A stretch of DNA of 64,000 nt from Heterobilharzia americana (lineage: Eukaryota > Platyhelminthes > Trematoda > Strigeidida > Schistosomatidae), in contig OX104127.1 in the NCBI GenBank assembly GCA_944470555.2, positions 93,024,708 through 93,088,707 on the forward strand. Direction: 5' to 3'. Below are positions 11,945 through 23,224 of this stretch, piece after piece. A program made the position numbers and the translations under genes. The notes under the pieces were generated by a model that was not told the DNA's origin, made no database searches, and was given only the letters and a program-made list of their open reading frames with translations. Position 1 is the stretch's first letter. Every line of letters begins with the position of its first letter.

Positions 11945-12779
11945 ATGTCCGACCACACTCCCAAGCTTATTCGTATTAAGCCGACTACGAATACGATCCA
12001 ACCCGTGCCATATTGGCTAGACAATGCGGAAACATGATTTCTGCATGCCGAGGCAGATTTTCGAGAACAGGGCGTCTCAGATTTCCCGATTTCTTGCTGT
12101 CATACGGTCCCTACCGCGAGAATTAAACAGGTATGTTACAGCAAACATCTTTAATCCTGAAGTAAGTAACCCTTATGCACTTCATAAGGCCGCACTCTTG
12201 AAGAAAAGCGATCTCACAGATCGCCAATTTCTAGACGAATACCTTCGTAACATCGAGCTAGGCAGCAACTCAGCTACTGAAGTCCTCGCACGCATGAGAC
12301 AAGTAATCGGCGAACGAACATTTGACGATGCTTTCTTCTGAGAACTATTTCCCTCGAAACTACCACAACCGGCGCAAACCGTGTTGGTGACACTGCTGTC
12401 AGTCCCACTCAATAACCTGGCAGCTTCGGCAGATAAAATACTGGAGATCTCTAGCAGACCTGTCTCCAACGTATATTCTGTCTGCGACAAACCAGAGAGC
12501 CAGGATTCACAGGTGACCAAGCTGTGCAACTCTGTGAAACAGTTGCTACGATCTCGAAGTCCTAGATCACGTAGCACTTCACAGAAACGCACCTTGGCGC
12601 ATCGCAGCAAGTCACGTGGTAGCCCTAAAAGTAAACCCAACAGGGTGGAAAACCCTGAATGGTGCTGGTTTCATAACACTTACGGGGATGAAGCCAGAAA
12701 ATGTCGTAAACCATGCCGTTTTAAGAAGGACACAAACTCGGGAAACGGTCACGCCGGCACGTGCTCACGGCAACCGTAG
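11945..12779 (+). pseudogene. gag-like protein of the LTR element, broken
   Basis: A frame opens at ATG 11,945 (MSDHTPKLIR...) and stops at about 12,035. The coding sense then continues in other frames (FLHAEADFREQGV, then RFLAVIRSLPRELNRYVTA), so there is at least one frameshift and probably a small deletion. From 12,024 the frame runs through an in-frame TGA at 12,339-12,341 and on to TAG at 12,777-12,779. The C-terminal part is basic and Ser/Arg-rich and carries a Cys/His knuckle (CWFHNTYGDEARKCRKPC), which would bind RNA in a capsid protein. The pol frame overlaps its end in the -1 register. Confidence 0.8.
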
Positions 12780-13510
12780 CCGGCGGAAAAAGCCGTTTGC
12801 TCTACGTCACCGACGTTAAAACGAAAGTCCGCTACCTCGTCGACACCGGCGCAGAAGTTAGCGTTCTTCCAGCAACGACAAAGGAGCGTCATCTTGACCC
12901 ATCCTTCAATCTTCAAGCAGCCAACGGCAAGGCAATCGCGACATTCGGGAGACGGTATGCCTACCTCAACTTAGGTTTACGCAAACCTATCCACTGGATT
13001 ACTCTGCTGGCAGACGTCTCTATGCCCATCATTGGCATAGATTTGCTAAACCATTACGATCTACTCGTAGATGCTCGCCGTCGACGACTGATAGATAACA
13101 GCACAAAGTTATCTATTGGCGGCACCACCTATGTAGGTCCGAGTTTAGCCATCGTTAGGACTAAACAATCAGGCGACGCGTCCTACCAGGCAGTTCTGGA
13201 GAAATATCCAGAGTTACAGCAACCGAAGCACACTCTTCCGTGCATAACCAGCAATGTTATGCATCACGTCACAACCACAGGTCCACCTGTGGCATCCAAA
13301 GCGCGCCGTTTAGCCCCCGATAAGCTCCAAACGGCGAAAAATGAATTCGACCACATGCTCGAACTGGGCATTATCAGACCGTCGAACAGTCCTTGGGCAT
13401 CGCCATTGCACATGGTTCCCGAAAAGGATAGCAACGACTGGCGTCCAACCGGTGATTACCGAAGGCTCAACGCCAAAACAACTCCGGACCGCTACCCGAT
13501 ACATCAATAC
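12761..13510 (+). pseudogene. pol fragment: aspartic protease and start of RT
   Basis: The open frame begins around 12,761, overlapping gag in the -1 register. It shows a retropepsin-type active site ([13 protein letters not shown]) near its start and the flap-to-second-strand pattern [17 protein letters not shown]. The RT entry region follows: a [12 protein letters not shown] linker, the [20 protein letters not shown] block, and W..TGDYRRLN. The homology stops after DRYPI, before the catalytic YXDD region. The frame then runs on into unrelated AT-rich sequence until TAA near 13,627. The protein would lack polymerase, RNase H and integrase activities. Confidence 0.88.
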
Positions 13511-13680
13511 AAACCCTCGTACACTTTGCCTTTTTTATATCAATTTTTATTACCATGTAATAAAAAAAAAAAAAACGGTGAAGATAAGCGTAAATTTTTA
13601 TTTTTCGATATGTTTATATATAAATAATTCCCATTTTTACGCAACGTTTTCGTGGTATTAAAGACTTTTATTTATATTCC
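13511..13680. other. AT-rich insert replacing most of pol
   Basis: This segment has a base composition unlike the flanking element sequence. It includes a run of 14 A's at 13,561-13,574 and ends in a splice-acceptor-like TTATATTCCAG. It sits exactly where RT coding is lost. It may be a replacement insert or the scar of a deletion. The element resumes with a non-coding stretch leading to the polypurine tract. Confidence 0.5.
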
Positions 13681-13907
13681 AGGTGCAACGAGCACTGGAC
13701 GGAACGTCGAAAGGAACAGATGACCGCGACCGACGTACAATTCCATTTATTGTATTTTATTTATTTAATCGCCACGACACCCTAGAATAAGGTTCAGACA
13801 ACCAGGGGCCACCTCACGCAGTCAGCCCATCGGAAGAGTTTTACCAGTGGAGAAACCACTGGGTTTTTACTTCCGGCTGGTATCGTCTTAGGGTCCTCAC
13901 GAACCCA

Positions 13908-13922
13908 CTAGGGGGGAGTGAT
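13908..13922 (+). other. Polypurine tract
   Basis: CTAGGGGGGAGTGATC immediately precedes the right LTR. Purine-rich tracts in this position prime plus-strand DNA synthesis in LTR elements. Confidence 0.75.
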
Positions 13923-13923
13923 C

Positions 13924-14268
13924 TGTAGCGTCACACACTTCCCCAAAATCAATAGCCTAGGGTTTGACGACTTTCGACATCGATGCTGACCTTGATAGTT
14001 TAACTGGACTCGCTAAGCTGAAGGCACCCGGTCAAGCATCCTCGCCATTTGGCACGCTGTCGTGTTACGTTGCATTGCTCGTATTCGACTCTCTAGCCTG
14101 TTAGTTGGAACCCATCGGTATCTCGACACAACCATCCAAATACGCTATTCCATCCGACTACGCTATCATGTTCTTCCTTGGTCTCGTATTCGTGGGTAAA
14201 TAACAAGTCTGAATAATTAGTGATTGGTCACTGCGTCTGTCAAGTTCGTACCGGGACAGTTCCTAAAT
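13924..14268 (+). repeat. Right long terminal repeat
   Basis: Matches the left LTR apart from a few substitutions and one additional unit of CCATCC-A-TACGCTAT type at about 14,130-14,165. The low divergence suggests a fairly recent insertion of the deleted form. Confidence 0.9.
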
Positions 14269-16204
14269 TCGTACGGGTATTTTGCAGCCTCATTGACCTA
14301 TTTTTCTTCTGCCACAATAAAATTGTAATCAGTTGGGTTCAGAGAAATGTGTGAGATGTGGCTTCTGTGATCAGTCTTGAGGATTTGAATGGCAGATGAT
14401 GGTTTCTTTGTTATCGGGGCTTTTATTTAATTTGTTCTGTTGCACCAATTTCGGGCATTTATTTAGACTAGGGAAAGTGTCTATGGTCGTTCAGAATGAC
14501 GAGGTTACGACGGTAGTCAACAACTTCTGCTCAGTTAACTTTCAGTGATGAGTGTAAGTGGGCTGAGTACCACGGTAGCCATCTCTAGCCACATCAACTT
14601 TACACTCATTTGTGGGCTCAGCCTTGGTCTCTGAATTCTGGATGAGTCATTCAATGCGTTTTGCAAATGAAAAAAACACATCCAAGGCATTGGTGTGTTT
14701 GACGTCTCGATCGCATTCCGTACCAGTTGGTAGGATAGTGGGTCAGTATGATAGGATTTTGGTGCGCTGCTAACCGTCGTTTGGTGCATATCGGCTGGTA
14801 TCAGAGTATCACTGTTCCGACCGTTGTCACATTACTTAGTTTCCTGTTTATTACAGCAGCTGATAGAAATATAATGATCGAAGTTATAGTGTTCCTAGGG
14901 TTGGCGAAATTTCCCATTTATTGGCATAGTTGTCCTCTGAACTCAGCAAATATTAGAAATTTTACCGAACATATTTGGATCATATTTAGGCCGCTTAATA
15001 CTCAACCACAGATTTGGCTACGTGGTTGAAAACTATCTCCCTAACGGTGAACGGGGAAAAGGAGTTGTTGTTGGTGACTGCTGTTATTGATTGCTATTAT
15101 CAAATACTTGTGATCTGCTTCGGTGGCCACGACAGTATTTTGGTTTGAGTTTAACACTAGTTTCGGATTCTTAAGGCCAGTCGTTTGGCTTTTGAGCTCT
15201 TGTGTTTTTTTAATGTTTGTCTACACATTAATAAAGTCCTGCACGTAAATGATTTTGGAAGGGCTATGTGTAGCCACTATCCCATGGCTCATACCAGTGC
15301 ACTCCAGTAGGTTGGTACTTTTGACTAGTTTTCGTTGACGTAGCGCTGCTGTCGATTATTTTTCAGTTTCAGATCTTGGGTTTTCACGAAAAACACCTAC
15401 GGCTACTGGCATGAATTTAGAGGAGGCAGCATTGTCGGTTGTGCCATCTTCGAGAGTAATACTTGAATTATATACATTTGCTTATTCAGAGCATGCTTTA
15501 AGCACATGTCTAATAGTACAGAGCAACCAGTTTATTCCTTCCCCGATTTCTGTCTGTCCGTCAGTATCCTAGTTGATAGTTTCTGAAGTAAGCGTGTAGA
15601 TCTACTTTATGTTTGTCAGTTATCTTCATCTAATTCTATATATATAAATAGTAACACTATTCTTGAATTTACAGTAGCGTGCCGGTTTTGCAGGTGCTTA
15701 CGATGCACAATATGCAAAATATTGTACACCCATATGCACTACCTCAAATTCCTCCTAGATAAAATCAATCCAAAGGCAGGATATTAGACAAAAATACATT
15801 CATCATAGTTAGTCCAGGTAAAAACATATACCAGTGGTTACAAACTATTAAGTTACTTACATGGAGGAAGAACTGCAAGAACGATGCAGAAAAGATAGGT
15901 AAAAGGTAGTTAAAGCTGGTAAAAATTCAAAGATTAAACTGTACATTAGGCACCAACAGGGAAGTTCAATAAGTGATGCATGCGGAAAGCAAATTATGCT
16001 GATTTCTGCGACAGAATCTCTTACTTTCTTAGAAAGAAAACAGTTGCCTATTACTGCACTGATGTGGAATCTCCGCACCGTCTAAGTTATTTCACATAGC
16101 ACATCGTCAAATAGGGATTATATAAGATTTCTAGTCTACGAAAACTAATCCCACATAAATAAAATGTGACAGAAATCAATATTTCCTATTCAGAGTAAAA
16201 ACGT
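14269..16204. other. Non-coding stretch, nothing recognised
   Basis: About 2 kb with no convincing gene, transposon or RNA signal. Confidence 0.4.
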
Positions 16205-16681
16205 TTGCATTTTTTTCATCTGTATAAGGTTGGTCGTAAGCGTTTTATGTCTGCCATTTGGTTTTGTTCAGCGGTGAGTAATAGGGTCAATGAATGTAGG
16301 GTCTTGTACACTCCTTCCACGAAGCTTCTTGAAACTTATCTATCCAGTGTTACAAGGAATCATGGATTTACCGCAATGTTTCACTTTCCGATGGTTGATT
16401 GGCCCCATTTTGGCCACTGCGATTGTAAACAGCACACGAAATGCAGAAAAGCACCTACAACTTTATCTGCAGGTGAGAAATGTCGAGACGACTTCGAAAT
16501 CGAACCGAATTTGGTAGTTATTCATTGGGCTACCAAGCGGGATGGAGGCCTTATGGTGGCTATGGTGGACAAGTGTTCAACTCAAGATGAACAAAGAAGA
16601 ACAGGACGTTTCATCAGGGAGGTGTTATGTCATTATCAGTATTCCTTGTTGATGTCTATACAATATATTTTGACGTTCTGA
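16205..16681 (+). other. Open frame of 158 codons, unassigned
   Basis: An uninterrupted frame with a Cys/His-containing middle (HFGHCDCKQHTKCRK) and a polar C-terminal half (RDGGLMVAMVDK). No family was recognised. Nothing shows a promoter, splice sites or a conserved start, and it lies among transposon remnants. It may be chance, part of an old transposon, or a fragment of a gene. Low confidence. Confidence 0.15.
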
Positions 16682-17199
16682 TGAACCTGGAGATGCGAAT
16701 TTTTTTGATAATACATAGAATCTGCCGAGGTACTTGTTTCTATGTTCATGGTCTTTATAACGGAAACCGATGAGTAGTAACTATATCTATAGGTATGATA
16801 ACCACCCGTAAATTATCATCATTACTATTGTCGTCAGTAGCACGCGAAGCTCCACCAGTTACGACTTTGAAGGGTAAACGTTTTGTGCTGGTTGAAACAG
16901 TTTGTTAAGACTGTATGCTCTAAACTGCCTTCAGGGGTATCTTGCAAGGAATGTCCCAAGCTGTCACATTCCACCTCTCCATCATTCTCTTAGGTACCTC
17001 ACTAGCAGTGAAGCTTTTAAAGTAACCTGCCTTACTAACTGTGTCAGCGTTAACCGCAATAGGGGTTAACTGATCTTCAGGTCTAGTAGTGGTATGAGGT
17101 TAGTGATTATTTCAGTGGGTAATTCGTATGCGCTTCTCTTTTTTCCTGAACATATTCATCCATCCGGAGGACTTGACAGTCAATCCGGAAGCCCCAGTT
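16682..17199. other. Probable degraded 5' part of CR1-like copy or non-coding
   Basis: No motif could be assigned. It directly precedes CR1-like coding sequence and could be its decayed upstream part. Confidence 0.3.
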
Positions 17200-19380
17200 A
17201 AGGGTTAGAGGTGCTCCTTCAAACAGCTATGTGCGCAAGTGACCCAGCCGCTCATTCTGTGGACCGTCCCAGGGGCACGGAAGCACTATCCTCCGTGGGT
17301 AAACCATGAAATCCGAATCTTGCTACGGCATGAGAAAATGTTTTGGAGGCATGCCACTCACCTTCGTACACCCAAAGAGGTGAAGCACCACAAAAATGCC
17401 CGCAATAAATGTACCGCTGCTATCCTCCGGTCTTGAATGTGCTCTGAAACACGTCTTGCCCAGGCTTTGTTGCAACATTCAAATAGGTTATTTTCTTATA
17501 TGAACTATAGAAACAAGATGTGTTGTGGTATACCCGCCCTAATCAATGGGACCGAAAATGACTGTTTGATCCAGGACGATGGGGAAAAGTGTAGGCCATG
17601 GTTGGATATTTTGCTGAAGTCTTCACTCAGAAATCTTCTATGGGCACTTATCCGACGGTAGAAGCATTGACATCCAACAGAATAAACTCTGTGGATATCG
17701 ACAACAATGATGTATTTCGGATGTTAAGTAATCTCGAAGTGGAAGCATCAACGGGACGGGACGAACTGCACCCAAGGCCGCTCGGAGAGCTTGCACTGTA
17801 TGTAGCCGGCCCTTTGACTGCTACATTCAGACTCCCTCAGTGAAGGCATACTCCCCTATGGCTGGAAGGGTCCCATAGTAACACCTATCCACAAGACAGG
17901 TTCCAGGCAGCCCCCATCAAATTACAGACCAATAAGTTTGGCTAATACTGTAGCGAAGATCCTAGAAAGAGCAACCAAGAAAGCCATCATAGTCCACCTA
18001 GGGAGCAACACTCTACTGTCTCGTTGGCAGCATGATTTTCCCAGAAAGTTCTCTTGCTTGAGAATCGCCTTACAGCCAGAGAAACTTGGGCTAAGTCTAA
18101 AGATGATAGGATACCTGTAGATGTCATTTTCATAGACTTCAATAAGGCGTTGAACAAGGTACCTCATTCTAGGTCGCTCGGGAAACTGAGAAGTTTTGGA
18201 ATCACTGGTAGTCTGCTCGCATGGACAGGAGACTTTCTTGTTGGTAGGGGACAAAGAGTAAGGATCAATTTCCAACCCTCCACCTGGAAGTCAATGGAGA
18301 GCGGAGTGCCGCATGGCACAGTCCTGGGCCCCCTGTGGTTTCTTCTATATGTAAATGAGCTGACAAATATCACGTAATCCCCTATGGTTCTCTGCACTAA
18401 TGTAAAAATCTGGCGGGAAATCAGGAGCACTAGGGATGTGCGTGTGGTTCAGGCAGACCCGAACAGCACGTTCACCTGGTCATAGAAGTTGCTGATGCCT
18501 ATCAATGCAGGTAAATGTGTGGGGACCCATATGGGGCATGCACATACAGCAACACCTACTATATTGACGGGACTCATTTGCCGTCAGTGGTGACCCATAA
18601 TGACCCGGGAGTCAAAGTAAGTTATGACTTGAAAACCACGGCTCAGTGTCGACTGGTAGAAGCTCGGAGTTTTCGGACTCTCTGGGCGTTGCGTAGGACG
18701 TTTACAAAAATAAGTGGTGACATGTTTACCATCTTGTGTACATCCTTATTTAGGTCTATCAGAGGAGCGGCCTGTAGGTTCTTACCAACATCTCCCAGGG
18801 TAAGAAAGGTGACCTGATAAAGGCATATTTTATCCTAAGCACTTCTACAGACCTTCGTCACTTTTTCGACCTTCATCGTAACACAGAACTTGGGCAACAC
18901 AAAAATGCATTGGACCTCAAATATAACAAGTCAGCTAATGGCTGCACCGTTCGTACCATAAAAGTCACTTGAAGAAGGAACAACTGCTAAGAAAGTAGAG
19001 GTTGTACTTTGGATTCCGACTTGATGTATACTCATGGGCTGGGTGTCAGTCGAATCGAAATGAACTTGCCAATACAGCCTAATCATAATTTTGGCCTTGT
19101 AGTGGAAGCATTTATCTACAATAATTTGCTTAAAGTTCCAGAATGTTTACCAATGGTATTAGCCCTCATCGTTGAAACCGATTAGTCAGGCCAAAAATGC
19201 GCTGACAAGCATTACCACGATCAGCGAATTGTTGGGGAATGGTGCCTTACAAGTTCATGGCCCAATAACCGGCCCGTTCACCTCTCCTACACTGTTGCCA
19301 CGGTTGTACAACCATAAGATTCACTCTTGACCGACCAGATGTATTGTTTTTGATCACACGGTCACTCATTTTCAGAAAAC
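17200..19380 (+). mobile_element. CR1-like non-LTR retrotransposon, degraded RT region
   Basis: Pieces of a CR1-clade ORF2 appear in order, in shifting frames. First is the pre-RT linker (YPPWVNHEIRILLRHEKMFW, then ARNKCTAAI). Next come GYFAEVF and STGRDELHPR..LGELA, then RT motif A (VIFIDFNKALNKV). They are followed by GVPHGTVLGPLWFLLYVNEL (motif B) and the post-RT region with DPGVKVSYDLK. In motif A the usual F-D pattern has become F-N. Stops and frameshifts occur throughout. The motif C YADD box was not found and probably lies in the damaged stretch near 18,380-18,500. Non-functional. Clade placement is from characteristic motifs only. Confidence 0.85.
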
Positions 19381-19839
19381 AGAAAGAATTTTTGGTGGGA
19401 CCCTACATCTATTTACACTGTATGATAGCTACAAAATCTACATTTGTTTTGTGAAAATGCCATAAAGAAGCAGTGGTTTATGGCTTCTAGGTATGAGGGA
19501 TTTTCAGAACAAGCTTCTTTATGAATCAACCATCCGAAGACATTTGAGGTGGACAGCCAATGGTAGGAGACTTTGACTCCTCACCACACCGGGCGGTTAT
19601 TGACCTTTCAGTTAACGCATTCAAGGGAAACTTCGAACAGTGCATATTTACCTGCATTTGGGGTTGGCATAGGGCGACTGGTCCGCTGTTTTTATTGTTG
19701 AGGCTTGAGGACATATAGCATGCAACTGATGGATGTAGTAGCCCTTGTTTCGCCCCCTTATTAAAAAACTTGTCAAAGACGGCTCTTAAAAGGCTGACAA
19801 CAAACCCCGAACTCAACTTGCTTTTTGGATTCGCAGCCT
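19381..19839. other. Unassigned stretch between CR1-like fragments
   Basis: Possibly very decayed transposon sequence; no specific motif was recognised. Confidence 0.3.
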
Positions 19840-20200
19840 TTGTAGTATGCGTGGCCTGAGCTCCAGCATGCCACAGTTACGGTTATCTTTGATGAGGATA
19901 CCCCTAGCATAATGGCTGTCCGTTAAACCTGGCTCACAGAGAACGTAAAAGAAATCTCACGACATCTCAGCCTAATCGAGTAGGACGGATAGGAAGGTCT
20001 AAAGGTGGCATTGCTCTCTACACCTGTCCTTCCTCGAAAACCCATGATATGCAGTCCGATAGAACTGGCATTAAAGATGTAATCTGGCGTGGCATTAAGT
20101 GCTGTAGGAGTCTCTGTTTGTCCGCAGTCTTACACCACCCTCCTGGAGCCACTGCCAAGTTAAATAAAATGTTCTATTCTGGGCTCACCACTCTTTCTTA
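19840..20200 (+). mobile_element. CR1-like element, apurinic endonuclease fragment
   Basis: Plus-strand frames give TWLTENVKEI, then GGIALY and HPPGATAKLN, the order found in the APE-type endonuclease of CR1-like ORF2 proteins (TWL..., GGIALY..., YRPPG...). The frame shifts several times. It precedes another 3' CR1-like fragment at 21,640-22,260. The two may be parts of one copy, but the sequence between them is too decayed to prove it. Confidence 0.5.
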
Positions 20201-21639
20201 CCTTTATCAATGAACTAACAGGATTCTTCAATCTTCGTTCACAATTATGTGTCGATGATCTGAGGATTTAGAGGAAAGTACAGGTGCCGAGGGATAACGA
20301 AAACCCTTGATTAAACCACAGAAAACCTGCTTCCTCTCAACTCGAAGAAGTGTGGGATAATGATGGCTGACTAATACAAAGGCAGCCCCAGCTCTTGCTC
20401 TTTGGTTGAAATAAATATCCATCGCTGCAACATGGAACAAGATCTGGGAGTTACATTGGGCGACATACCGGAAGCCTCACTCCTCTGTCACCTTGCAGTC
20501 AACTTAACTGCTTAGTGGAAGTAATACCTGTTCTGTGACACCAAGAGTTATTGAACTGATCCCAGTCTTTCGCGGCTTCTGGAACATCTTCGTGACTAAC
20601 TCACCTATGGGTTGGGATTCGTCGAGCGATGAACCGTCTAAACTTTCCCAACAGTTATAGTAACCGAGATATCCTGAAGAATTGAGTAAACCAGAGACCA
20701 GTTTCCTTAGTGGCTCTGAACGCGACTTGCCTGCAGTAGTTCCACACTACATGTTTCTTGGTACGCTGTATCAAGTAACCCTTCGCACTGAAAGTTACTA
20801 TGCATCAAATACTCTCGTCGAATGATGCTGTCTACGCTAATAGGAAAGTTGCCCGAAGTCTATGCATAACTACCGCCATTTGGACGATATTTCCATTAAT
20901 TACAACAAGTATACCCAGTGAAATCATTCTATATGACCTTTAAAAGCAACACCGTGATGTGGAAATGCATTGGTTTATGCAAACACCTTAGTTGCAACTA
21001 TGAATACTTTACCGATACTCCAGATCCTATATATGGGTATTAAGTGGCTGGCAAAAAAAACTGAAGAACTTTCTGTTGAGTAGACGACTATATTACTAAA
21101 TAACAAATTATGCAAATGGGCTAACAACATCGGCTGTTTATAACGCAAACTTCAAACATTGCGCGCTTTTGTTCCTAACAGTGGAACCTATCTGTGCGAT
21201 GGGAGATGCAAATCCATGCCTGTTCCCTGAACTGTGGCAAGTTTTAATAAGACTATGCGCATCAGTGACTTGATATTTGAATTATTTGACACCAAATAAT
21301 ATAGTTTCATTTTCAAGAATCATTTTAACGATGCTTGTAAACTGGTACCTCTCATCTTAAATCCATTATATGAGGACAAGAATCATCGTTATCTAAACTT
21401 CAACACTTTGTATACGCTGAAAAATCATATTTTCTTGCCCGTTTGATAACTAACAGGATCTTCCGATGTTTTTAATAGAGTTTAATGTCAGACCCTCTGT
21501 ACCATTCAGGACTTGGGGATCTTTCAACATACGTCAGTGTGATGATGCCTGCAAACTGGCTTCTCTCGTGTTAAGTCACCAATGTGAGGATGAAACATCT
21601 ATTCATTTATTTATTTAAAAAGGCCTGTGGGGTCTTGGT
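20201..21639. other. Probable decayed transposon sequence
   Basis: A phrase at about 20,433-20,460 can be read as QDLGVTLGD, reminiscent of the CR1 post-RT region. Otherwise nothing can be assigned. Confidence 0.3.
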
Positions 21640-22260
21640 GTCTTTTTCGCTAACTTCGGGGAATCTAGCTCATTCCCTTTTCACTACAATGTGTTCTGTG
21701 TACATTTGCCCTCATCTGGACGAAAATTCTCTATTGATGTCCCCATACTTGAGGAATGACATAGCCATCCTAGAACGGGTACAGGGAAGGGCTACAAAGA
21801 AAGAGATTGGGTTACGGTACAAACCTTACGCAGACAGCTTAGTTGCTGTTAAGCAGCATCCAGTACAATAGCGGAGGAGCAGAGGAGATATGATCTTAAT
21901 GTACCCCATCGCCTAAAATCCACTTCATTTCGACAGATTCCTTCCAAGCTGCGATCAGAAAGCCAACTCAAGGGTCACCTGTTACGAACAGAGCATAAGG
22001 GAGCAGGTAAAAAAATCCGTGCCAACTTGTTCGCACTTAGAGCTTGTAAACTATGGAACACCCTTCCTTCAGCAGTTGCTGCAGCCCCATCCCCTGCTAC
22101 TTTTAAAAGGCTGTTGGATGCACATCTTGAGTCTTACAGTACCGAAAAGCTGTAATAGAGCATCTTTCCGTCATTTGCACATCAGGCGCAGTAATGTTAC
22201 CTTCAGACCAGATTAATTATGAATGGATTATCTCCATTCTTTCAGGTTTTTCGGAACCAG
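21640..22260 (+). mobile_element. CR1-like element, 3' coding end
   Basis: Reads YLRNDIAILERVQGRATKKEIGL, then a YRRSRGDMI-like segment in a neighbouring frame. This is the conserved C-terminal arrangement of CR1-like ORF2 proteins (ERVQRRATK...YRRLRGDLI). Downstream pieces (KLWNTLPS-like around 22,050) fit the terminal domain. Several stops and frameshifts. Pseudogene fragment. Confidence 0.75.
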
Positions 22261-23224
22261 GAAGATAATTGTGACCATTCCAAACCCAGAATGTACTCCA
22301 GTAAGACAGACGTAGAACCCAAGGAATCGTCGTTCACAAGTTCTACAGCAAAAAGTTTTTAAGTTTCTTTGAGGTTTTGAACGCGCTAGGTTCAAACTAA
22401 GCGTTACGTTGATTTGGAGACTGTCGATGGCATACGTGAGTGCTTAGAATTTTAGGCTTTTATTATCCCGAAAAGTCTAGCATTTATTATAGCTAACCAA
22501 GGTTAAAGTTGTGCATAAGCTACAGGATCCTGCCTATTAAGCCATAAGTCAAAATAAGTGGGTTACTGGATAGTGTTTTCGCCGTGGAATTGAAATCTAC
22601 CTTGTTTTTTGGATTATTATGCAGTGTGTTTTAACGTTAGCTGAAAGTAAACGAAAGAAGTGAAAAGGTATTAGCCAGTGTGATCTTTTGAGTACTTAAA
22701 TTTTGAAACTCGTGTCGATATGAATATATCAATAAGACATCTTAGGTTAGTGATTAGTGTAAAATGAGGAGAGATGAAGCGCACCGACTCCTCAGATGAT
22801 TTTGAACTATTATTCAGTACCAGCAGGGGATCACTCGTCATGTTAGAGTCGGCGAAAGTATAAATCTTTCGAATGAACAGATGCTGTGTTGAGTATTAAG
22901 ACTTATAAATAAACCAGAATTTTATACAGGTTTGTTTTCATAAGAATGTTGCATCAAATATTCCTGGTTTTCATCTTGGGCACAATGATCATATGCTCCG
23001 TAACTTTTAGCTATCTCGCCGAATAGTTCCTTCTGTGTCGCTAGCGTATTTCTGTTGAGTTAGAAACGTTATAGACGGACCAAGATCACTAAGCTGGTTG
23101 TCCCATGACAACAGAATTGTATATAATCACTAGGGTCCTCTAACTGTTTATCAGTTATGATGTCAAGGTAACCAGCTTTCCAACCAAACCATAGCTATTC
23201 AAATCAAAACAGCTTGTAGGGAAA
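22261..23224. other. Non-coding stretch, nothing recognised
   Basis: AT-rich, with no supported gene or element. Confidence 0.4.

Larger units (their letters stand above)
11490..14268 (+). mobile_element. Gypsy-type LTR retrotransposon, internally deleted
   Basis: A 2.8-kb element is bounded by two near-identical direct repeats that start TGTAGCGTCACACAC. It contains, in order: the left LTR, a primer-binding site, a gag remnant with a Cys/His finger, an aspartic protease ([10 protein letters not shown]), the first part of RT ([11 protein letters not shown]), a stretch unrelated to pol, a polypurine tract and the right LTR. Most of RT plus all of RNase H and integrase are absent, so it could only have moved with help from a complete relative. 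A complete element of this type would be expected to exceed 5 kb. No clear target-site duplication was seen beside the LTRs. Confidence 0.9.

Noticed and set aside
12182..12640. 152-codon minus-strand frame
   Set aside because: Antisense to the gag-like region, whose plus-strand reading has recognisable motifs.
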